Positions 35,345 to 44,857 of a stretch of 64,000 nucleotides of DNA are shown in pieces. Source of the DNA: PoT sp049331405 (GTDB taxonomy: Bacteria; Planctomycetota; Planctomycetia; Isosphaerales; Isosphaeraceae). A program made the position numbers and the translations under genes. The DNA lies in assembly GCF_049331405.1 (NCBI RefSeq), contig NZ_CP186274.1:1798001-1862000 (forward strand), in the 5' to 3' direction. The notes beneath the pieces were generated by a model. It had not been told where the DNA came from. It worked only from the letters and a program-made list of their open reading frames with translations, and did no database searches. Position 1 is the first letter of the stretch. Each line of letters opens with the position of its first letter.

Positions 35345-36352
35345 ATGGATCGACTGTCGAAGTTCTGCCTCGCGATGGGGCTGGCGGCGCTGATTGGCGG
35401 GGGGGATGCGAGGGCCCAGGAGTCGAAGACGGGGAATGCCGATGGCGCATCCCTCGTCATCCCCGTCTGGCCGGGGGATGCGCCGGGGTCGGAGGGGTGG
35501 ACGCAGAAGGAACTCGAGTACAGGAACGAATGGGACAAGAAGGCGATGGTGCGGAACGTCGTCAGGCCGACGCTCACCGCGTATCTCCCCGACCCCGCGA
35601 AGGCGACGGGGGCGGCGGTGATCGTCTGCCCCGGCGGAGGGTTCAAGTTCCTCTCGTGGCAGAGCGAGGGGACGGAGGTCGCCGAGTGGCTCCGCGATCG
35701 CGGGGTCGCGGCGTTCGTGCTCCGGTATCGGCTCAACGAGACGCCGGCGGGCGAGGATGAGTTCCGCAAGGAGATGGTCGCCTTCATGGGCAGGATCGCC
35801 GCGCTCGGCGAGCGGCGCGCGGCGGCCGCCTCCTCCTCCAGGCCCGGCGAGGCGCCGCGGCCCCCCGAGCTGCCCGAGGAGATGAAGAAGATCGCCCCCC
35901 TGGCGATGGCCGACGGCAAGCAGGCCATCAAGGTCGTCCGCCAGCACGCCGACGAGTGGGGGATCAAGAAGGACCGCGTGGGGATCATCGGGTTCTCGGC
36001 CGGAGGGATGGTGACGATGATGACCGCCCTCGGCAAGGAGCCCGAGACCCGCCCCGACTTCGCCGCGCCCATCTACGGCGGCGACACCGGCGGCAACCCC
36101 GCCCCCGCCGACGCACCGCCGCTGTTCATCCTCTGCGCCTCCGATGATGACCTCGCGGCGGCCGGCAGCCTCCGCGTCTACGAGGCCTGGAAGGCCGCCA
36201 AACGCCCGGCCGAGCTGCATCTTTATGAAAAGGGGGGCCACGGCTTCGGCATGAACAAGCGGGGCCTGCCCGTCGACCGCTGGATCGAGCGCTACGGCGA
36301 CTGGCTCTCCCAGCGCGGCCTGATCGTCGACCCGGCATCGATCAAGAAGTGA
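35345..36352 (+). CDS. Secreted alpha/beta hydrolase (acetyl-esterase type)
   Basis: An exported 335-residue esterase-like enzyme. After a signal peptide (1-24) the fold starts with VWPGDAPGSEG. CPGGGF (95-100) is the oxyanion loop, Ser218 in GFSAGG the nucleophile, Asp267-269 in ASDDD the acid and His299 in GGHGFG the base, so the triad is complete. An Ala/Ser/Pro-rich insertion at about 155-180 is extra. This family includes xylan and carbohydrate acetyl esterases, so polysaccharide deacetylation is a fair guess. GAGGGA precedes the ATG. It is followed on the same strand by a paralog. Confidence 0.85.
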   Translation: MDRLSKFCLAMGLAALIGGGDARAQESKTGNADGASLVIPVWPGDAPGSEGWTQKELEYRNEWDKKAMVRNVVRPTLTAYLPDPAKATGAAVIVCPGGGFKFLSWQSEGTEVAEWLRDRGVAAFVLRYRLNETPAGEDEFRKEMVAFMGRIAALGERRAAAASSSRPGEAPRPPELPEEMKKIAPLAMADGKQAIKVVRQHADEWGIKKDRVGIIGFSAGGMVTMMTALGKEPETRPDFAAPIYGGDTGGNPAPADAPPLFILCASDDDLAAAGSLRVYEAWKAAKRPAELHLYEKGGHGFGMNKRGLPVDRWIERYGDWLSQRGLIVDPASIKK

Positions 36353-36458
36353 GTGGCCGGCTCCGGGTCCGAAGGAGGGCCCGGGGCCTTCCGATCGACA
36401 CATTGACAGCCGAATCCCCGTCGCCCTCGAGGCCGGGGATGGATCGAGGGAGAATCCG

Positions 36459-37337
36459 ATGACGATGAAAGCGATCCGCTGGCCTCTCGCCGGCCTCTTG
36501 CTGACGTGCGCCGGGATGGCCTTCGCCGAGACGCCCGCCGCGGCGCCTGCGAAGGAAATCCCGCTCTATCCGGGGGCGGCCCCCGGCTCGGAGTCGTGGG
36601 ACTGGACCGAGCGGACGATCACGACCCCCTCGGGTATGCCGATCGCGATGGACGTGGTCAAGCCGGTGCTCCTGCACTATCCGGCCGATCGCGATAAGGC
36701 CGTGGGCGCGGCGATGATCGTCGCCCCGGGCGGCGGGTTCCAGGCCCTGATGATGAGCTATGAAGGTGTGGACATCGCCAAACGCCTCAATGCGATGGGG
36801 GTCGATGCCTTCGTCCTCAAGTACCGTCTGATCCGCAACACGAAGGACGCCAAGAAGGAGGATGACGCGTCGAAGAAAGGGCCGGGCCGCGAGGAGGTGA
36901 TCAAGCTCGCCGGCGAAGACGGCCGGAACGCCGTGAAGCTCGTCCGCGAGCGTGCCAGCGAATTTGGCTACAAGGCCGATCGCGTCGGGATGATCGGATT
37001 CTCGGCCGGCGGGATGGTCACGTCCGACGCCCTCTTCGGCCCCGCCGAGACCCGCCCGGATTTCGCGGCGATCATCTACGGCGCCCGCGAGCCGAAGGAG
37101 ATCCCGAGCCCCGCGCCGCCGCTTTTCCTGGCGGTCTCGGCCGACGACGCCGGTTCGGTCACACGCACGGTCGACCTCTTCGAGGCCTACCACAAGGCCA
37201 AGGGCCCGGCCGAGCTGCACGTCTTCCAGATCGGCGCGCATGGCTTCGTGAACAAAGGGGGCGGCGCCGATCACTTCATGGATCGTCTCGAGGAGTGGCT
37301 CTCGGCCAACAAGCTCCTGACGAAGCCCGCGAAGTGA
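36459..37337 (+). CDS. Secreted alpha/beta hydrolase, tandem paralog
   Basis: A 292-residue relative of the preceding gene with signal peptide (1-24), an LYPGAAPGSE start, APGGGF oxyanion loop (89-94), nucleophile Ser182 in GFSAGG, acid in SADDAG and His261 in GAHGFV. It is shorter because it lacks the Ala/Ser/Pro insertion. GGGAG lies 6 bases before the ATG. The 106-base gap and same orientation suggest co-expression or an old tandem duplication. The substrate is probably an acylated carbohydrate. Confidence 0.85.
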   Translation: MTMKAIRWPLAGLLLTCAGMAFAETPAAAPAKEIPLYPGAAPGSESWDWTERTITTPSGMPIAMDVVKPVLLHYPADRDKAVGAAMIVAPGGGFQALMMSYEGVDIAKRLNAMGVDAFVLKYRLIRNTKDAKKEDDASKKGPGREEVIKLAGEDGRNAVKLVRERASEFGYKADRVGMIGFSAGGMVTSDALFGPAETRPDFAAIIYGAREPKEIPSPAPPLFLAVSADDAGSVTRTVDLFEAYHKAKGPAELHVFQIGAHGFVNKGGGADHFMDRLEEWLSANKLLTKPAK

Positions 37338-37435
37338 TCGGGGCTTGAGGTGCCCTTTGCTGCGCCGCGTCTCTTTCATGGAGCTTGGTCTATCGCCCCG
37401 AGCCGCCCCGATCGGGGGCGCGGGGCGACGACGGG

Positions 37436-39430
37436 TCAGACGGGGACATCGACTTTCGGCACGAGGACTTCGAGGAAGACCTCGACGACCCTGGGATCGA
37501 GGTGGGAGCCGGCGATCTCGCGGAGGTAGGCGTGGACCCGTTCATCCGGCCAGGCTTTGCGATAGGGGCGGTCGGAGCTGAGCGCGTCCCAGATGTCGAC
37601 GGCCGCGAAGAGGCGGGCGGAGAGGGGGATCTGCTCCCCCTTGAGCCCACGGGGGTAGCCCGAGCCGTCCCACTTCTCGTGATGGCAGTAGGGGATCTCG
37701 ATGGCCGCGCCGAGGAAGGAGATGGACGAGAGCATCTCGAACGCCAGGGTCGGATGCTTGCGCATCAATTCCGTCTCGGCGTCGTTGAGCGGGCCGGGCT
37801 TGAGCAGGATCGCGTCGGGGATCGCCATCTTGCCGATGTCGTGGAGCAGGGCACCGCGGCGTGCGTTGACGAGGTCGGCCCCCTTGAGCCCGTAAGCCCT
37901 GGCGAGCCGCATGGTCATCTCCGTGACGCGGACGCTGTGCCCCTGCGTCTCGCGGTCGCGGAGCTCGAGGGCGTGCGACCAGCCCTCGATCGTGGCCTCG
38001 TAGGCCGTCGCCAGCTCGAGGTTGGAGCGCTGGAGGTGGTCGAACATCGACGCGTTGTCGATGGCGATGGCCGTCGAGTTGGCCAGGGCATCGAGGAACT
38101 CGAGCCACTCCTCGTCCGGCTCCATCGGCTCGCGGTGGAAGAGCTCGAGCACGCCCACGACCTGCCCCTTGATCAGCAGGGGGACGGCGAAATGAACGCG
38201 GAACCCTTCGTCGTCCGGCCCGTCGACGCCGAGGGACGACATCTCGCCCGGGGCCGGCTCGGGATTCCGGATCATCCGGCGCTCGAACGCCGCGCGCCCC
38301 GCGGGCCCTTCCCCCAGCCGGATCGCCTTGCCCGCGGGACCGCCGCCGCGGAAGCCCCGGCCGTTGACGTACTCGAGCGCATACGAGTGCGGGTCGTAGA
38401 GCCGGACGCACGAGGCGTCCACCTGGAGGAGCCTGAGCGCCTGCTCGAGGATCACGCCGAGGGTCGGGCGCAGGGCCTTGCTGCCGGTGATCTCGAGGTC
38501 GATCTGCCGGAGCGCGGCCAGCTTCTCGACGCGGCGCGCGAGCAGGCCGTTGAGGACGTGGACCTGCTCCTCGGCTCGCCTGGGCGCGGTGACGTCCATC
38601 GCGATGACCCCGACGAGCCGCCGGCCCGACGCCTCGGTGATCGGGAACCGATAGCACTGGAGGAACCGCTCGGCCCCGCCCGGCTCGTCGATCGAGATCA
38701 ATAGCTCGGCCGAGTTCCCGGTGCGGAAGATCTCGGCGTCGGCCTCACGGATCCGCCGCCAGGTCTCCTCGGGCAAGGCCGAGGCGTACTCGCCGGGGTG
38801 CGAGGCCCCGAGGGCGCGGAAGAGCTCCTCGCACTTCTTGTTGATGAAGAGATATTGGCCCTTCTCGACATCCTTGATGCAGGCATAGTGGATGCCGTTA
38901 TTCATGAACGAGAAGAATCGATCCTCGCGCTCGCGCAACTCGTCCTCGATCCGCCGGCGCTCGGCGACCTCGGCCCTGAGCGCGGCGTTGGCGGCCTCGA
39001 GCTCGTAATGGGCCTGCTCGAGCGCATACTGCGACCGCTTGCGCCAGACGGCGTAGCGGAGGGAGCGCTCGAGCTGCCTCGCGTCGAACCGCCCCTTGGC
39101 GAGGAAGTCGGACGCCCCCGCCTTCATGGCGCGGACGTCGATGTCGGGGTCGGTCTGCCCGGTCAGGACGATCAGGGGGGCGTCGCAGCCCTCGGCGATC
39201 GCCTCCCGGATGATCTCGAGGCCGTCGCGGGCGCCGAGGCGGTAGTCGATGAGGATCGCGTCGTACCCTTCTCGGACGATCTCGCGAATGCCGGCCTCGG
39301 GGTCGTTGACCCACTCGAGGACGTAGGCCTCGCCGGGGATCTCCTGGAGCAACTCTCTGGTGAGCAGGTAGTCATCCTCGTCGTCGTCGACGAGGAGCAC
39401 CCTGATCTCTCGTCCCTCGGCCGCGTTCAT
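37436..39430 (-). CDS. Receiver-PAS-GAF-HD-GYP phosphodiesterase
   Basis: A 664-residue response regulator whose output is probably cyclic-di-GMP hydrolysis. An N-terminal receiver (about 8-125, LLVDDDEDD and LIDYRLG) is followed by a coiled coil (about 130-165), a PAS domain (about 165-290), a GAF domain (about 300-450) and an HD-GYP domain with His530-Asp531 (ALLHDIGK) and Gly591-Tyr592-Pro593 (DGSGYPRG). Its ATG overlaps the stop of the upstream receiver gene in ATGA, so the two are translationally coupled, and the kinase gene lies just before that. Confidence 0.9.
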   Translation of the reverse strand: MNAAEGREIRVLLVDDDEDDYLLTRELLQEIPGEAYVLEWVNDPEAGIREIVREGYDAILIDYRLGARDGLEIIREAIAEGCDAPLIVLTGQTDPDIDVRAMKAGASDFLAKGRFDARQLERSLRYAVWRKRSQYALEQAHYELEAANAALRAEVAERRRIEDELREREDRFFSFMNNGIHYACIKDVEKGQYLFINKKCEELFRALGASHPGEYASALPEETWRRIREADAEIFRTGNSAELLISIDEPGGAERFLQCYRFPITEASGRRLVGVIAMDVTAPRRAEEQVHVLNGLLARRVEKLAALRQIDLEITGSKALRPTLGVILEQALRLLQVDASCVRLYDPHSYALEYVNGRGFRGGGPAGKAIRLGEGPAGRAAFERRMIRNPEPAPGEMSSLGVDGPDDEGFRVHFAVPLLIKGQVVGVLELFHREPMEPDEEWLEFLDALANSTAIAIDNASMFDHLQRSNLELATAYEATIEGWSHALELRDRETQGHSVRVTEMTMRLARAYGLKGADLVNARRGALLHDIGKMAIPDAILLKPGPLNDAETELMRKHPTLAFEMLSSISFLGAAIEIPYCHHEKWDGSGYPRGLKGEQIPLSARLFAAVDIWDALSSDRPYRKAWPDERVHAYLREIAGSHLDPRVVEVFLEVLVPKVDVPV

Positions 39431-39888
39431 CTTAAGGGGTCCTCGGTCCCGGGGGGGAGCTCGACGATCTCGAACCAGTAGCGGCCGAGGTCTTTCATGA
39501 TCTGGACCAGGCCGGAGAAGGAGACCGGCTTGGTGATGAAGGAGTTGGCCCCGAAGTCGTAGCTCCGGAAGATGTCCTCCTCGGCCTTGGAGGTCGTCAG
39601 GACGACCACCGGGATCTGACGCAACTCGACGTGATCCTTGAGGATCCGCAGCGCCTCGCGCCCGTCCATCCGGGGCATGTTGAGGTCGAGCAGGATGAGG
39701 TCGGGGCGGACCGTCGGATTCGCGCCCGTCCCCTCGCGCAGGAGGAACTCGAGCAGGGCCTCGCCGTCCTCGACGACGTGCAGCTCGTTCACGATCCGGG
39801 CCTGTTCCAGGGCCTCCCGAGCGAACTGGCAATCGTCCTCGTCGTCGTCCGCCATAACGATCGTGATCGGCTTTCCTTGCCTGGGCAT
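39427..39888 (-). CDS. Single-domain response regulator (Rcp1 type)
   Basis: A 153-residue receiver without an output domain. It has the acidic pocket MADDDEDDC, the phosphoacceptor Asp in LILLDLNMPRMDG (about residue 67), Thr in VVLTTSK and Lys in FITKPVS. The length and insertion before the phosphoacceptor resemble Rcp1-like receivers that serve phytochrome-type or PAS kinases. It sits between the kinase (4-base gap) and the HD-GYP protein (4-base overlap), so it likely relays or competes for phosphate in this cassette. Confidence 0.9.
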   Translation of the reverse strand: MPRQGKPITIVMADDDEDDCQFAREALEQARIVNELHVVEDGEALLEFLLREGTGANPTVRPDLILLDLNMPRMDGREALRILKDHVELRQIPVVVLTTSKAEEDIFRSYDFGANSFITKPVSFSGLVQIMKDLGRYWFEIVELPPGTEDPLR

Positions 39889-39892
39889 GGGT

Positions 39893-41080
39893 TCATCCCC
39901 CTCGTTTGGAATTCAGGGTTGGGCGCGAGTTCTGGTGGCGGAACGGCAGGATCACGGTGAAGACGGCGCCTTCGCCTGGGGTGCTGGTCGCGGTGATCGA
40001 GCCCCGGTGCCGTTCGACGATCTTCCGGCCGATGGCCAGGCCGATGCCGTTCCCCTCGTAAGCCTTTTTGCCGTGCAGCCTTTCGAAGACCTGGAAGATC
40101 CGCGAGGCATACTTCGGGTCGAAGCCGATGCCATTGTCCTCGACCGTCAAGACGCAGACCTGCCGCGGGCCATGCTCGCCTTTCGACGACCCCTCGGAGA
40201 CGACCCTGGCGCGGATCTTGACGACGGGGGGGACCCCCTGGCGGCGGAACTTGAGGGCGTTGCTGACCAGGTTCTGGAGGAGCTGGCCCATCTGCGTGCG
40301 GTCGGCCTCGACCGTCGGCAAGGGGTCGACCTCGACGATCCCCCCCGACTTCTCGACCTCGACCTCGAGCGCCCGGAGCACCTCCCGGGCGACGGAGCCG
40401 AGGTCCACCGGGAGGAACGGCCGCTCGTTCGCGCCGAGGCGGCTGTACGAGAGGAGGTCGTTGATGAGCGCCTGCATCCGCTCGGCCGACTCCCGCATCC
40501 GCGCGAGGTAGTCTCGCCCGCGGTCGTCGAGAGCCTCGCCGCAGGACGTCTGGAGCCGCTCGCCGAACGCGAGGATCTTGCGGAGCGGCTCCTGCAAGTC
40601 GTGCGAGGCGACCGAGGCGAATTCCTGGAGCTCGCGGTTGCTCCGCTCCAGCTCGATCGCCGCGGCCTCGGTGAGCCGCTCGGCCGTCCGGCCCGCCGTG
40701 CGGTCCTCGATCGCGAGGAGGGCGAGGTCGGTGAGCTCTCCACTCCCTTCGATCTTCGTCGCGCTGAGTAGCATGATCCGGAGGCCGATCGCCGGGAACT
40801 CGCGCTCGACCTCGTAGTCGTCGAAGGGCTCGCCGCCCCGGAGGACGTCCTTGAGCCGCTGCTCGAGGTCGGGGATGTCCCACAGGCCATCGCCGATCGC
40901 GGTGAAACTCCGCCCGACCGTATCCTCCGGCCGGGTGCGGAAGGTCCGGTAGAAGGCGTGGTTCGCCGACTGCACCGTCAGGTCCGGCCGGAGGACGAGG
41001 AGCGACTCGCGGATCGTCTGGAGGATGGCCCTGGCGAGGGGATGATTCTCGTACAAGGTCAGTCCCCCCGGCTCATGCAC
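39893..41080 (-). CDS. PAS-domain sensor histidine kinase
   Basis: A cytoplasmic kinase of about 395 residues. A PAS domain (about 8-120, with an insertion typical of CheR-linked PAS, GLRIMLLSATKIEG) is followed by a coiled coil, HisKA with the phosphorylated His in SVASHDLQEPLRKI, and a HATPase with NLVSNALKFR, EDNGIGFDP and GNGIGLAI. It heads a three-gene operon with the receiver and HD-GYP genes. The start is uncertain: I use GTG at 41080; TTG at 41056 after GGGGGGAC is equally good. Text further upstream is Arg-rich and not protein-like. Confidence 0.85.
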   Translation of the reverse strand: MHEPGGLTLYENHPLARAILQTIRESLLVLRPDLTVQSANHAFYRTFRTRPEDTVGRSFTAIGDGLWDIPDLEQRLKDVLRGGEPFDDYEVEREFPAIGLRIMLLSATKIEGSGELTDLALLAIEDRTAGRTAERLTEAAAIELERSNRELQEFASVASHDLQEPLRKILAFGERLQTSCGEALDDRGRDYLARMRESAERMQALINDLLSYSRLGANERPFLPVDLGSVAREVLRALEVEVEKSGGIVEVDPLPTVEADRTQMGQLLQNLVSNALKFRRQGVPPVVKIRARVVSEGSSKGEHGPRQVCVLTVEDNGIGFDPKYASRIFQVFERLHGKKAYEGNGIGLAIGRKIVERHRGSITATSTPGEGAVFTVILPFRHQNSRPTLNSKRGG

Positions 41081-42559
41081 GCCGGCCTGGAGCCCCCGGG
41101 GAGACTTCGCGCGTGGTGCGGACGTCGGCAACCTCGCGCGGTCGTCGACGGCTCGCCTTGGGCCCGTGTTTCGGCTTCCGGCCCGGCGTCGGGCCACGTC
41201 GAGGACGCGGGGCCGCTCAGGACCACCGCAACGATTGTGCGCATTCCGGCCCGAGCTTTGGCTCGGCCCTTTCTTGGTGTGATTGAGGAGGTCGCCCCTG
41301 CTCGGGTTTTGCGGCACGTACGACGTCGGAGTGCCGCGATACCTGAGTCATGACGGGACAACATGCCCATTATGCATCATGATGCGATCTCATGCCATAC
41401 CAAAGATTATTAAAGAATACGATTTCACTATCGCGGCCCGACTATCGGGGGCATTAAGACCCGATCATGCCCTCGCGGCATGGGCCGTTCGTTTGTCGGA
41501 ACCCCTCTTCGGGACATGGGTTAGCGATGATTATGGCCCGCCGTCATGCCCGGCAGGTTCATCCTGCAAGACCCATGCGATAGAGCCCGATGTTTAACAT
41601 TTCCGACGTCGTCGCCTCGGGAATGACACGGATTGGGGAATCGGCGGCTTCACGCAAGAACCCGTCGTCGGCTCAATCGGCGGGCATCGGCAAAGCCGGG
41701 GCGGGGAGCTTCCCCGTGCGTCCGAGGAGCTTGCAAGCGAGCCGCCGCCGCTCGCAACCATCGAATGTTAGATTTTTGATCAAATTCGGCGGCGTAGCCG
41801 GGTCGGGCGCGATGGCGATCAGGAAACCGGCCGAATCGGAGGCGAGAGCCTCGTTGTCATCGTCAAGGGCTCACATCAGGGTGTGGGTCGCGTCTTTGGC
41901 GTCATCACCCAGGCCGTTCAGCAACTTGAAGACTGTTTTACCGACCTTTTCCTCTCGATCCACCTCGGCCTCGAGGCTGTTCGCCTTCACGAGGGCGGCG
42001 GGGCGTCCCCACGCCTTCAGGGCCTCGATTGCGACGATGCGGATGTCCCGGAGGGCGTCCGACCTCGACACCTCCCAGGCGTCGGCAGACACTCCTCATC
42101 TCGCAGACCCCGCAACGCCTGATGAATGACCCGGGATTCTCGAGAAGCGGGAGGATTTCCTGGAGGATCGCTCGCGTTTGGAACTCGTCCGCAGGCGCCA
42201 CCATCGCATCCCAGCTTGTAGGTTGTCTCGCTTCAAGTCGCCTCGCCCGGAGAAGAGAGGTTACAAAGCCAAGAATCCGGAGGTGATTCAATGGGTAATA
42301 TGTAATCCTGTGCAGTAAAAATGGATGTGTTGGAATAAATTTGGAATTTATTTGCGCCTTATGCTTGAGGTTCGACTCTCGTGTTTTGCGATCCGGGCTC
42401 GTCGATCTCGAAGGGTTCGCAGGCAGGGCGGCCTGGCCGCAGCGGGGTCGGCCATCGCAGGCTTGTCGAAGTCCTCTGCTGATTTCGTCGGGGGAGATTT
42501 CGGAGGGCATGGCCCGAGAAGCGATGCGCCGCAAGGGTCGGTGACTTGTAGCTTTCCTC
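41081..42559. other. Long gene-poor region
   Basis: It holds the kinase operon's promoter region, an AT-rich stretch at about 41390-41430, a possible decayed gene (41871-42204) and AT-rich DNA at 42290-42360. No intact gene is supported. Confidence 0.45.
41871..42204 (-). pseudogene. Possible decayed gene
   Basis: From an ATG at 42204 a protein-like run DEFQTRAILQEILPLLENPG breaks near 42100. In another frame it continues as SRSDALRDIRIVAIEALKAW and EEKVGKTVFKLLNGLGDDAK. The helical, repeat-like text suggests a HEAT-type fragment, but the family is unclear. A 73-residue short gene starting at GTG near 42092 is an alternative. Confidence 0.3.
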
Positions 42560-43039
42560 TCAATAAACGGCGAAAAACTTGGGGCTGATCGGGCCCTGGC
42601 CGGAATGGAGCAGGATCATGGTGTCGCGTTCGTTGACGGGAACGGGTGCGGGGTCGGCCCAGGGCCGTAGGGCGTCCCGTTCGTTCCGCGCGGCGATCCT
42701 GGCGAAGAGGTCCGCGACGATCCGCAAGAGGCCGGCGGCCTCGGCCTGGCTCCCCACGGGTTGACCGGTGAAGTCTCGCACGTAGAGATAAACCCCGCAG
42801 GATCGGCAGAAGCCGGGCGACGGCATCTCGACCCTGTGCGACTTGCCGCATGCCTCGTATCGGGCGATGTCCTCCCGGATTCGAGACTCGTACCAGCGGT
42901 ATTCGCGGGCCCATCCCAGGCTCCGGGTTCGTTGCTTGCGCGCCCCCGAAAGCTCGAGTGCGGCGGCGAACACCAGGGCGAAGAGGGCCACGGCGACGAT
43001 CGCGCCGCGGAGGCCGAACCTCAGGGGTGGGAATCGCAT
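42560..43039 (-). CDS. Small membrane-anchored hypothetical protein
   Basis: A 159-residue protein with a basic start (MRFPPLRFGLRG), one membrane helix (about 12-30) and a soluble part. A CxxC (FCRSCGVYLYVRDF) near residue 80 could bind a metal or be structural. It resembles in layout the other short anchored proteins of this genome (31828-32226 and 55406-55828) without clear C-terminal similarity. It is divergent from the gene at 43240. Its function is unknown. Confidence 0.7.
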   Translation of the reverse strand: MRFPPLRFGLRGAIVAVALFALVFAAALELSGARKQRTRSLGWAREYRWYESRIREDIARYEACGKSHRVEMPSPGFCRSCGVYLYVRDFTGQPVGSQAEAAGLLRIVADLFARIAARNERDALRPWADPAPVPVNERDTMILLHSGQGPISPKFFAVY

Positions 43040-43239
43040 GGGGAGCTCCCGGATCCCGGCCCTTGCCGTTGGGAGGAAACCTCGCGCGGGGCGATCCCGC
43101 GTCGTCGCACGGCATCGATCGTATCAGAGATCTCGCCGGTGCTCACCGGGGCACTTTTTTGTTAGAGTGGCGGAAACGCCGGTGCCGCTCGCCCGAGGGC
43201 GAGCCCCGGCGATATCGACCCACGCAGAGGACTCGATTC

Positions 43240-44187
43240 GTGAACTCGTCGACACGCAGGGACTTCGCGGCGGAGCTGTCGGCGCTCGACGCCAGGGTCA
43301 ATGCCTTCCTGCCCCCGCGCTATCAGCACTGCTACAGCGAGGTCGCGCCCACATCGATGGGTTCGGCCTCCTTGAAGTACGGGCCCGACGGCAAGGTGGC
43401 CTGGGATCAGGTCTGGACCACCTTCTGCGACCTCGCCCTGGCAGGCGGGCCCCCGCACCGGGGCAAGCTGATGGAGCCGGTCGCCGAGGCCGAGGTCCAG
43501 GCGCATCCCCGCCAGTACGCCGACGTCGTCGCGGAGCTGGATCGGGCGATCGGCCTGACCTCGGGCGTGCCCGTGAGCCAGGGTTATGCCCCCGGGTGGA
43601 TCGGCATCCCATGCAAGACGCAGGCCGAGGCCGCCTGGCTCCAGTTCGCCGTGAACGCGGAGAACGTCTCGGCCAGGCGCCGGGGGAATGTGCTCCAACT
43701 CCCCGCCGGCCCCGCCTTCCGCGCCGAGAAGGAGATCAAAAACGTCGTCGTGGCCCTGGCCAAGGCGATCCACTACTGGGACGGCCACCTGACCGACGCC
43801 CAGCAGACCCTCGCCGGCCAGGGCGCCTGGGAGCCCCCCAGCCCCGCCGAGGCCGCCGCGAACCCAGCCGAATACGAAGCCGCGATGGGCGAGCTGGAGA
43901 ACGCCCTGCGCGACGCCGGCATGACCGTCTCGCCCCGCCGCTACACCGGCTGGGTGGGCGTCGAGACCCCCGGCGAGGAAGAGGCCGTCTGGCTCCTCCG
44001 CGCCGTCCTGGTCGAGCCGGCCCTCGCCCGCCGCGAGGAGCACGTCCTCTACCTCCCCATCAACCTGAACCCCGAGCCCGGCCGCACCGTTCGGGTCGTG
44101 GCCGCGGTGACCCGGGCCTGGGAGCTCTGGCAGGCCTCGCGAACCGCCCGCCGCCCCACCTGGCGAGCCTCCGACCGCCCCCGCTGA
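43240..44187 (+). CDS. Hypothetical protein with internal duplication
   Basis: A soluble protein of 315 residues with no signal or membrane segment. Two related units are visible: GWIGIPCKTQAEAAWLQFAV... to VLQLPAG (about 125-165) and GWVGVETPGEEEAVWLLRAV... to VLYLPIN (about 235-275). Each is followed by a helix containing VxVVxAxxxAxxxW. The N-terminal part (LPPRYQHCYSEVAP, MGSASLKYG) is unique. I do not recognise a named family. The GTG at 43240 is chosen because AGAGGA lies 9 bases upstream; a longer frame upstream overlaps the divergent gene and is not protein-like. Confidence 0.65.
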   Translation: MNSSTRRDFAAELSALDARVNAFLPPRYQHCYSEVAPTSMGSASLKYGPDGKVAWDQVWTTFCDLALAGGPPHRGKLMEPVAEAEVQAHPRQYADVVAELDRAIGLTSGVPVSQGYAPGWIGIPCKTQAEAAWLQFAVNAENVSARRRGNVLQLPAGPAFRAEKEIKNVVVALAKAIHYWDGHLTDAQQTLAGQGAWEPPSPAEAAANPAEYEAAMGELENALRDAGMTVSPRRYTGWVGVETPGEEEAVWLLRAVLVEPALARREEHVLYLPINLNPEPGRTVRVVAAVTRAWELWQASRTARRPTWRASDRPR

Positions 44188-44220
44188 GGTTCATCCGGCC
44201 GTATCCTGATTGAGCCGTCT

Positions 44221-44259
44221 TCGCGTCGAGGAAAGCCCACTGGAATTCCCTCGACGCGA
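44221..44259. terminator. Hairpin between convergent genes
   Basis: TCGCGTCGAGG (44221-44231) and CCTCGACGCGA (44249-44259) form a perfect 11-bp stem with a 17-base loop, between the stops of the genes at 44187 and 44266. Confidence 0.55.
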
Positions 44260-44265
44260 GGCTTG

Positions 44266-44637
44266 TCATTCCTCTTGCTTTTCCACCTTGACGACGCCGC
44301 CGAGCTTTGCGGCGATCTTTTCCGCCACGGGGATGACCCTCTCATCTCCATCGAAGGTGATGCAGGGAGAGTCGTCCAGGGCCCACATCATCGACCCGAC
44401 TTCCTCATCGTCGACCACGACCCTCATGGCATCGGGGATGATCTTGATCACCATGGGTTTCCGAGTGAACGGGTTGATCCCCCGCTGAGTCTTCGGCGTC
44501 GGGGCGACGAGGTTCGGATGGTTCTTCTTGAGCGTTTCCCAACGCTTCTTGTCGAGCGGCTTCGACTCATCCTTGCTGGTGATCTCGCCAACGTAATCCA
44601 TCAACTCTCCCCAGGTTGGAGGTTTCCGATTCATCAT
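44266..44637 (-). CDS. Small hypothetical protein, paralog of 45452-45787
   Basis: A soluble, charged protein of 123 residues. It shares with the protein at 45452-45787 the blocks MDYxGEI near the N-terminus, HPNLVAPxPK, GINPFTxxPMV, a short VVxDxExVGxxxW segment and a C-terminal VxxxAExxAxxLG. The shared order over the whole length shows common descent. The family name and function are unknown. A stand-alone small protein of this size with a duplicate nearby could be an immunity-type protein, but nothing proves it. Confidence 0.65.
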   Translation of the reverse strand: MMNRKPPTWGELMDYVGEITSKDESKPLDKKRWETLKKNHPNLVAPTPKTQRGINPFTRKPMVIKIIPDAMRVVVDDEEVGSMMWALDDSPCITFDGDERVIPVAEKIAAKLGGVVKVEKQEE

Positions 44638-44857
44638 CGGTCGACGCCAAACATGCGTCTCCCATCTTGCTTGTGTAGTGGAAATTTGTCAACCTTATTC
44701 CGTTGGGGATTCTCGGAGCCGCATGATCTGATCATGATCGAGAGTGTGCCTCCGCAGAGCTGGGCTGCAAGGGGATCTTGGGAGAGAGTGGGCGGCAACT
44801 ATCTCTTGGGTAAGCACTAGCGGTTCTGTCTTGGTGCGTCAATCTGGAGCTGTGTTG

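Noticed and set aside
42360..42380. A GGTTCGACTC word like a tRNA T-loop
   Set aside because: No matching acceptor, D or anticodon stems can be drawn around it.
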